Shown: positions 22,526-27,324 of the stretch, in pieces | Layout: every line of letters starts with the position of its first letter | How positions within the stretch are numbered: position 1 is the stretch's first letter | Assembly (NCBI GenBank): GCA_002371755.1 | Contig: DFGM01000123.1 | Location: 14,088-41,411, forward strand | Source of the DNA: Verrucomicrobia bacterium UBA3750 | GTDB taxonomy: Bacteria > Verrucomicrobiota > Kiritimatiellia > RFP12 > UBA1067 | Direction of reading: 5' to 3' | DNA length: 27,324 nucleotides | Made by a program: the position numbers and the translations under genes | Notes under the pieces: generated by a model | What the model saw: the letters and a program-made list of their open reading frames with translations, nothing else | Databases searched by the model: none | What the model was told of the DNA's origin: nothing

Positions 22526-23308
22526 ATGAAAATCAACAATGCTGTTTTTGCGGCTCTGGCCGCTGCCGCCGCGGCAATCTGCGGATGCAACAACGCCAAT
22601 GACGGCGCCAAGAAGTTCGTCGTCGGGTTCGATGCCGATTTCCCGCCCTATGGATACAAGGAAGGCGCGGAATACAAGGGGTTCGACCTCGACCTCGCAC
22701 GTGAAGTCTGTGCGCGCAAGGGCTGGACGTTCGTCGCCAACCCCATCAACTGGGACTCCAAGGATATGGAGCTCAATTCCGGCTCGATCGACTGCATCTG
22801 GAACGGCTTTACCATGCAGGGCCGCGAAAACGCCTACACCTTCTCCTCGGCCTATGTCGACAACTCACAGGTCGTGATGGTCAAGGTCGCCTCCCCGGTG
22901 ATGTCGCTCAAAGACCTCGCCGGCAAGATAGTGGGCGTCCAAACCGATACGCCTGTCCAGAAAGCCCTCGGCAAAGATGGCGAAAAGAACGAACTCGGCG
23001 CCACTTTCAAGCAGATTGTCGTGATGCCCAACTACAACCAGGCCGTTCAGGAACTTGAGATGGGCGGCGTGGACGCAGTTGCACTCGATGTGGGCGTCGC
23101 CAAGAAGAAGATGGCCGACCTCCCCGGCAAGTTCCGCATTCTCGAAGAAATCGTGATGACCGAAACCTACGGCATCGGATTCAAGAAGGGTAACACCGCG
23201 CTTCGCGATGAAGTGGAAGCGGTCCTTCGCGAATTGGCTGCCGATGGTACAATGGCGAAAATCGCCCAAGCCTACGGCATAGAGGTCAATTCTCTCCTTT
23301 TGAAGTGA
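22526..23308 (+). CDS. Amino-acid-type ABC substrate-binding lipoprotein
   Basis: A 260-residue periplasmic binding protein of the polar amino-acid family. The signal sequence ends in AAICGC, with Cys21 a likely lipid-modified residue. Typical motifs are VVGFDADFPPYGY (about 31-43), KGFDLDLAREV (50-60), DCIWNGFTMQGRE, the VGVQTDTPVQKAL hinge and YGIGFKKGN. The best guess is glutamine, cystine or a similar amino acid as ligand, but the ligand cannot be read from the sequence. The permease gene follows by 22 bases. No Shine-Dalgarno sequence is present and the promoter suggests a leaderless mRNA. Confidence 0.9.
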   Translation: MKINNAVFAALAAAAAAICGCNNANDGAKKFVVGFDADFPPYGYKEGAEYKGFDLDLAREVCARKGWTFVANPINWDSKDMELNSGSIDCIWNGFTMQGRENAYTFSSAYVDNSQVVMVKVASPVMSLKDLAGKIVGVQTDTPVQKALGKDGEKNELGATFKQIVVMPNYNQAVQELEMGGVDAVALDVGVAKKKMADLPGKFRILEEIVMTETYGIGFKKGNTALRDEVEAVLRELAADGTMAKIAQAYGIEVNSLLLK

Positions 23309-23330
23309 CTTCTTGACAAGGACTGGTGCG

Positions 23331-23981
23331 ATGGAAATCCTGCCCATGCTGAAGGATCTTCTTTCGGGACTCGGCGTCTCGGTGGAGATTTTTGCGTTCA
23401 CGCTGCTTATCGCGCTGCCGCTCGGATTCCCCGTGGCGCTGGGCAGGATGTCCTCCAACAAGTTCGTTTCTGGCGTGTTCCGCATCTACATATCGGTGGT
23501 GCGGGGCACTCCGCTCATGCTTCAAATCATATTCGTCTACTTCGCGCCCTATATCTTCTTCAAGATGCCGCTTTCGCGCTATCCGCGTCTTCTGGCCACT
23601 GTTTTGGCGTTTGGGCTCAACTACGGGGCGTATTTCGCCGAAATATACCGCGGCGGCATCCTTTCCATAGATCGTGGGCAGTTCGAGGCAGCCACGGCGC
23701 TCGGGTTCAGCAAAGTCCAGACATTCTTCCGTATCATCCTGCCCCAGACCATCAAGCGCGTGATACCCGCCATCGGCAACGAAGTAATCACGCTTGTCAA
23801 AGATACGTCGCTTGCTTTCACCATCGCAGTGACGGAGATGTTTACAATCGCAAAGCAGCTTTCTTCAGCCCACACCACTATGACACCGCTCATCGCGGCA
23901 GGCGCCTTTTACTATATCTTCAATTATCTCGTTGCGCTTGGCATGGAAAAACTGGAAAAGCGCTACTCCTACTATAGCTGA
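23331..23981 (+). CDS. Amino-acid-type ABC permease (HisM/GlnP family)
   Basis: A 216-residue inner-membrane protein with about five transmembrane segments, the typical RGTPLMLQ stretch (58-65) and the EAA loop EAATALGFSKVQTFFRI (119-135, continuing to LPQ), which contacts the ABC ATPase. The ATG at 23331 has AAGGA eight bases upstream; a TTG at 23313 is a weaker option. No ATPase gene follows; a DMT transporter starts inside its stop codon (TGATG). The ATPase must be encoded elsewhere. Confidence 0.92.
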   Translation: MEILPMLKDLLSGLGVSVEIFAFTLLIALPLGFPVALGRMSSNKFVSGVFRIYISVVRGTPLMLQIIFVYFAPYIFFKMPLSRYPRLLATVLAFGLNYGAYFAEIYRGGILSIDRGQFEAATALGFSKVQTFFRIILPQTIKRVIPAIGNEVITLVKDTSLAFTIAVTEMFTIAKQLSSAHTTMTPLIAAGAFYYIFNYLVALGMEKLEKRYSYYS

Positions 23982-24892
23982 TGGGCGCGGTTGCTCTTCT
24001 ACTTGCGGCATTTCTCTGGGGGACTGCGTTCGTCGCGCAGAAACTGGGGGGAAACCATATCGGACCCTTTGCCCTGACTTTCGCGCGCAACGCCGTTGCC
24101 GCTCTTTTCCTCTATATTATATGTGCAGTGCGCGGCAAAGCGAAAAGCGCTTTCACGCGGCGCACTTTCCTTTCGGGACTGGCGTGTGGTATCGCACTTT
24201 TCTTCGCATCTCTTTCGCAGCAAATCGGCATTGCGGATACCACACCCGGCATTTCGGCCTTCCTAACCTCGAATTATATCCTCCTCGTCCCTGTCTTTGG
24301 TATTTTCGCGAATAGAAAACCCGGCCTGGACGCGTTTGTCTGGGTGGTGCTCGCCCTCGCCGGCGCGTATCTTATTTGTATCGGCGAAGGCGAAGGCTTC
24401 TCCATCGGTCGTGGCGAGGCTTGGACTCTTCTTTGCGCCGCCCTTTTCGCCATACAAATCCTCCTCGTAGACCGTTTTGCCCCAGGCACGGACATCTTCG
24501 CGTTTTCCTGTGCCCAGCAACTCGCCGGCGCCTTTTGCGCCTCCCCTTTCCTCTTTCTCACCTCCGAAAGAGCCTTTTACGTGCCAAAGGAGCTCCTCTC
24601 AGCCATATTGCCTATCCTTTATATAGCCATTTTTTCGAGCGGCATCGCCTATACTTGCCAAAATTACGGTCAGACGCGCTGTCCGCCAATGCTTGCCGCC
24701 ATCATAATGGCGCTTGAAAGCGCAATCGGTGCCGTCTCAGGCTGGCTTTTCCTGGGCGATTCGCTCACCACCCGCCAGCTCGCCGGATGCGGCATATTAC
24801 TCTTTACGGTAATCGCGTCCCAGACCATTGGTAAAGGGTCGCGTCACGCTCAATCCGATGCTCCCGGCGCGGGGCGCACCGAAGAGGGCTGA
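23981..24892 (+). CDS. EamA-type (DMT family) transporter
   Basis: A 303-residue membrane protein with about ten hydrophobic segments in two EamA repeats. The first opens with LLAAFLWGTAFVAQKLGG and the second with AWTLLCAALFAIQILLVDRF. The ESAIGAVSGWLFLGDSLTTRQLAGCGIL ending (by parts) is characteristic. It should export or exchange small metabolites; the substrate is unknown. It starts at the permease stop (1-base overlap), so it belongs to the same transcript. Its last 43 bases overlap the convergent tilS end. Confidence 0.9.
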   Translation: MGAVALLLAAFLWGTAFVAQKLGGNHIGPFALTFARNAVAALFLYIICAVRGKAKSAFTRRTFLSGLACGIALFFASLSQQIGIADTTPGISAFLTSNYILLVPVFGIFANRKPGLDAFVWVVLALAGAYLICIGEGEGFSIGRGEAWTLLCAALFAIQILLVDRFAPGTDIFAFSCAQQLAGAFCASPFLFLTSERAFYVPKELLSAILPILYIAIFSSGIAYTCQNYGQTRCPPMLAAIIMALESAIGAVSGWLFLGDSLTTRQLAGCGILLFTVIASQTIGKGSRHAQSDAPGAGRTEEG

Positions 24893-25596
24893 CTTTTGGC
24901 ACCATGTGCGTCCTTCTCCGCCTGCACCGCGTCAGAGCGTAGAAAGCCGGAAATCCTGTAGATATGCTCCACCAAATTCGGGTCCAGCACCTCTTCAAGG
25001 AACGGTATCACCTTGTGGCGCACCTTGTTGCGCTCAATCGATATGTCACCATTTGAGGCATCTTCGCGCCATTCCTCGCCATATTTACGCAAATATGCCT
25101 TGAGTTCGGCATCGCGGCACCCAAGGAGTGGCCGCACGAACCTTATATCCCCCACTTGCGAAACGGGCTTTATGCCAGAAAGTCCCTCCGGACCCGAAGC
25201 GCGCTTTATCCGCATTAGGAATGTTTCCGCCACGTCGTCCATGTGATGCCCGGTGGCAATGGCATCCAGTTTCAGCGTTTTCATGCATTTGGCGAAGAAG
25301 TCGAGCCGGACGCGCCGCGCCGCCATTTCAATGGATTCCCCGTTTTCGCGCACCACCTTCGCGTGAATCCCCTTGAACGCCACGCCCAGACGCTTCGCCA
25401 GCGCTCGCACGAAACGGTATTCCTCTTTCGATTCTTTCCTCAGCCCGTGGTCTACATGAAGTACGACGAAACGCTTCGCCGCGTTTTTCTTCTTTCCGCC
25501 CTTGGTAAGAAGAAAAGCGAGAGCCACGGAATCCGCCCCGCCGCTCACGGCGAGCCCGATCCGCCCGTTAGGCAATATCTTCCTGTCTATCTTCAT
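24850..25596 (-). CDS. tilS: tRNA(Ile)-lysidine synthase, short form
   Basis: A 248-residue PP-loop ATPase with SGGADS (18-23), HVDHGLR (47-53) and GHHMDDVAET (116-125), then RPLLGCRDAELKAYL and NKVRHKVIP, all typical of TilS. The enzyme modifies the wobble C of tRNA-Ile(CAU) to lysidine so that AUA is read as Ile. Only the N-terminal catalytic domain is present. Many TilS proteins are 330-430 residues, so the C-terminal tRNA-binding domains are missing or reduced. It overlaps the EamA gene by 43 bases. No Shine-Dalgarno sequence is seen before the ATG at 25596. Confidence 0.88.
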   Translation of the reverse strand: MKIDRKILPNGRIGLAVSGGADSVALAFLLTKGGKKKNAAKRFVVLHVDHGLRKESKEEYRFVRALAKRLGVAFKGIHAKVVRENGESIEMAARRVRLDFFAKCMKTLKLDAIATGHHMDDVAETFLMRIKRASGPEGLSGIKPVSQVGDIRFVRPLLGCRDAELKAYLRKYGEEWREDASNGDISIERNKVRHKVIPFLEEVLDPNLVEHIYRISGFLRSDAVQAEKDAHGAKSQPSSVRPAPGASD

Positions 25597-25620
25597 GTGC
25601 TTGAGATATAGTTGCGCAAT

Positions 25621-25649
25621 ATCTTACCATATTCCGCAATGCCGGTCAA
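25621..25649 (-). promoter_or_regulatory. Promoter of tilS
   Basis: Minus strand TTGACC (25644-25649), a 17-base spacer ending in TGG, and TAAGAT (25621-25626). The leader is expected to be about 18 bases. Confidence 0.6.
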
Positions 25650-25714
25650 TCGGTCAACGCATCGTCAGCGCCGCCGTTTTAAATGGCAATACTGGCGAGA
25701 TGTTTCGCCTCCTA

Positions 25715-25743
25715 TTGACGCAAGTAGTGGGATTTGGTATCAT
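25715..25743 (+). promoter_or_regulatory. Promoter of the branching-enzyme gene
   Basis: TTGACG (25715-25720), a 17-base spacer ending in TGG, and TATCAT (25738-25743). The ATG at 25773 follows 29 bases later, with AAAGGAAAG as ribosome site. Confidence 0.7.
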
Positions 25744-25772
25744 ATGTCTGGACTAAGCGAAAGGAAAGTGTG

Positions 25773-27324
25773 ATGAGCGAGAAAAAGCCTCGTTTGCTGG
25801 ACGACGAATACCTCAAGCCGTACGAAGAGGCCATACGCGGGCGAGCGGAACACGCCCGCGTGAAAGCGTTGGAACTCACGGGCGGTTCACAAAAACTGTC
25901 CGATTGGGCTTCGGCGCACGAGTATTACGGTCTTCACAAAACCCGCGAAGGATGGGTGTTTCGCGAATGGGCGCCCAATGCCACCAGCATGTGGCTCGTC
26001 GGCGACTTTTCCGGCTGGAAAATAGATCCGCATTTCGAATGCATGAGAGTGCCGGACTCCGACGTCTGGGAAGTGAAAATCCCCTTGCCGCTCATCTCGC
26101 ACGGCCAGAACTACCGGCTTGAAATGCGCTGGGAAGGCGGGCATGGGGAGCGCCTTCCCGCATATGCGCGCTATGTAGTGCAAGATCCCGTCACGAAGCT
26201 CTTTTCTGCGCAAGTCTTCGATCCGCCCGAACCATACCGGTGGCGCTTCAAGACCCCGCCGCGGGCGGCCACGCCTTTCATCTACGAAGCGCATGTCGGG
26301 ATGTCCGGCGAAGAAAAGAAAGTTTCCACCTACGCGGAGTTCCGCGACCACGTGCTGCCGCGCATCAAGAAGGCCGGCTACGATACAGTCCAGCTCATGG
26401 CGATAATGGAGCACCCGTACTACGGTTCCTTCGGTTACCACGTGAGCAGCTTTTTCGCCGCGTCTTCGCGTTTCGGCACGCCTGACGACTTGAAGAGCCT
26501 CGTCGATACGGCGCACGGAATGGGTCTCAGGGTGATTATGGATCTCGTGCACAGCCACGCCGTAAAGAACGAACGCGACGGGCTGTCGCTTTTCGACGGC
26601 ACCGACTACCAGTATTTCCACCATGGCGAAAAGGGTTGGCACAAAGCCTGGGACAGCCGTTGCTTCGACTACGGCAAGACGAACGTTCTGCATTTCCTCC
26701 TCTCCAACTGCCGCTTCTGGCTGGACGAATACCGTTTCGACGGCTATCGTTTCGACGGCATCACCTCCATGCTCTTTTGGAACCATGGGCTCGGCGACGC
26801 GTTCACGAACTATTCGATGTATTTCAACGGCTCCATGGATGATGACGCATGGGCGTATCTCGCACTTGCGAACAAGGTGATCCATGAAGTAAGACCCGAC
26901 GCAATGACGATTGCCGAAGATGTATCCGGAATGCCCGGCATCGCCGCTCCGCAGGAAGATTGCGGCATGGGATTTGATTTCCGTCTCGCAATGGGCGAGC
27001 CCGACTACTGGTTCCATGTCGCCGAAAAGGTGAAGGACGACGATTGGTCAATGGGTGGCATGTATTATGCGCTCACGGACAAACGCGCGGACGAGAGCGT
27101 GGTGAGCTATGTGGAATCGCACGACCAGGCGCTCGTGGGCGGCAAGACGTTTTTCTTCCAGCTCGCCGATGCGGCCATATACTACGGCATGGGCAAGGAC
27201 CAGCATAGCATGGAAACCGACCGGGGCGTGGCACTCCACAAGATGGCCCGCCTTGCGACCTGCGCATTGAACGGCGGTGCCTACTTGAACTTCATGGGGA
27301 ACGAGTTCGGCCATCCCGAATGGA
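25773..27324 (+). CDS. glgB: 1,4-alpha-glucan branching enzyme, eukaryotic-type (GH13_8), 3' partial
   Basis: The reading frame is open from the ATG at 25773 to the window end (517 residues, no stop), so the 3' end is missing. AAAGGAAAG lies just upstream. A CBM48 domain (about 53-150) is followed by the GH13 barrel. Region I is DLVHSHAVKN (257-266) and region II is YRFDGITSM with the nucleophile Asp328. Region III is AEDVSG with acid/base Glu382, and region IV is ESHDQALVG with Asp451. The MDLVHSHA, WDSRCFDYG, RFDGITSML, AEDVSGMP and LNFMGNEFGHPEW strings are those of the eukaryotic/GH13_8 branch, not of the E. coli GlgB type. It makes alpha-1,6 branches in glycogen. The protein is similar in layout to human GBE1, which is about 700 residues. 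Confidence 0.95.
   Translation, partial: MSEKKPRLLDDEYLKPYEEAIRGRAEHARVKALELTGGSQKLSDWASAHEYYGLHKTREGWVFREWAPNATSMWLVGDFSGWKIDPHFECMRVPDSDVWEVKIPLPLISHGQNYRLEMRWEGGHGERLPAYARYVVQDPVTKLFSAQVFDPPEPYRWRFKTPPRAATPFIYEAHVGMSGEEKKVSTYAEFRDHVLPRIKKAGYDTVQLMAIMEHPYYGSFGYHVSSFFAASSRFGTPDDLKSLVDTAHGMGLRVIMDLVHSHAVKNERDGLSLFDGTDYQYFHHGEKGWHKAWDSRCFDYGKTNVLHFLLSNCRFWLDEYRFDGYRFDGITSMLFWNHGLGDAFTNYSMYFNGSMDDDAWAYLALANKVIHEVRPDAMTIAEDVSGMPGIAAPQEDCGMGFDFRLAMGEPDYWFHVAEKVKDDDWSMGGMYYALTDKRADESVVSYVESHDQALVGGKTFFFQLADAAIYYGMGKDQHSMETDRGVALHKMARLATCALNGGAYLNFMGNEFGHPEW

Noticed and set aside
25887..27017. Long minus-strand open frame opposite the branching-enzyme gene
   Set aside because: The plus strand encodes an unmistakable GH13_8 enzyme with all catalytic residues; the minus frame has no recognisable domain.

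Overview
The window looks like a piece of a GC-rich, Gram-negative genome from the PVC superphylum, most likely a gut-associated member of Kiritimatiellota. The evidence is an outer-membrane lipid-transport (Mla/MCE) operon, several signal-peptide carbohydrate-active enzymes, a CotH-type kinase and a passenger-only protein with autotransporter-type beta-strand repeats. That combination is typical of Kiritimatiellota and their relatives. The taxonomic call is an inference; no rRNA or tRNA gene is visible. Positions 1-22 are a pure G run and 23-136 are unusually GC-rich without a recognisable gene, so the left end is probably an assembly end or artefact.

Layout. (1) 137-6214, minus strand: a three-gene operon for a surface beta-strand-repeat protein, a CotH-type kinase-like secreted protein and a GH127/GH146-like beta-L-arabinofuranosidase. 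(2) 6157-7032: an 876-base gene-free stretch holding two divergent promoters, a 26-bp direct repeat, several hairpins and a regular 22-bp array of seven short palindromes. (3) 7033-11985, plus strand: a GH35 beta-galactosidase, a small lysozyme-like lipoprotein, a UxaA-family altronate dehydratase and 5-formyltetrahydrofolate cyclo-ligase. (4) 11972-22484, minus strand: twelve closely packed genes behind one strong promoter. The first seven form a type III secretion translocon cluster: small protein, coiled-coil protein, LcrH/SycD chaperone, YopB/IpaB-like SctE, YopD/IpaC-like SctB with a large coiled-coil insertion, and two paralogous tip-like proteins. The last five encode an MCE lipid transporter (auxiliary lipoprotein, MlaE, MlaF, MlaD) and a membrane-anchored CbxX-type AAA+ ATPase. 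(5) 22490-24892, plus strand: an amino-acid-type binding protein and permease without an ATPase gene, then an EamA transporter. (6) 24850-25649, minus strand: a short TilS. (7) 25715-27324, plus strand: a eukaryotic-type (GH13_8) glycogen branching enzyme cut by the window end.

How it fits together. The carbohydrate genes suggest a heterotroph that degrades arabinose- and galactose-containing glycans and uronates and stores glycogen. The translocon cluster is the outstanding feature. It has the gene order of lcrG-lcrV-lcrH-yopB-yopD in Yersinia and of sseA-sseB-sscA-sseC-sseD in Salmonella SPI-2, which implies that this bacterium can insert pores into a eukaryotic (or other) membrane. The basal body, needle and export ATPase are not in this window. 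Seven promoters share one architecture: TTGnnn or close to it, a 17-18 bp spacer, an extended TGN, and TATAAT or close to it. Two of them sit so near the start codon that the mRNA should be leaderless.
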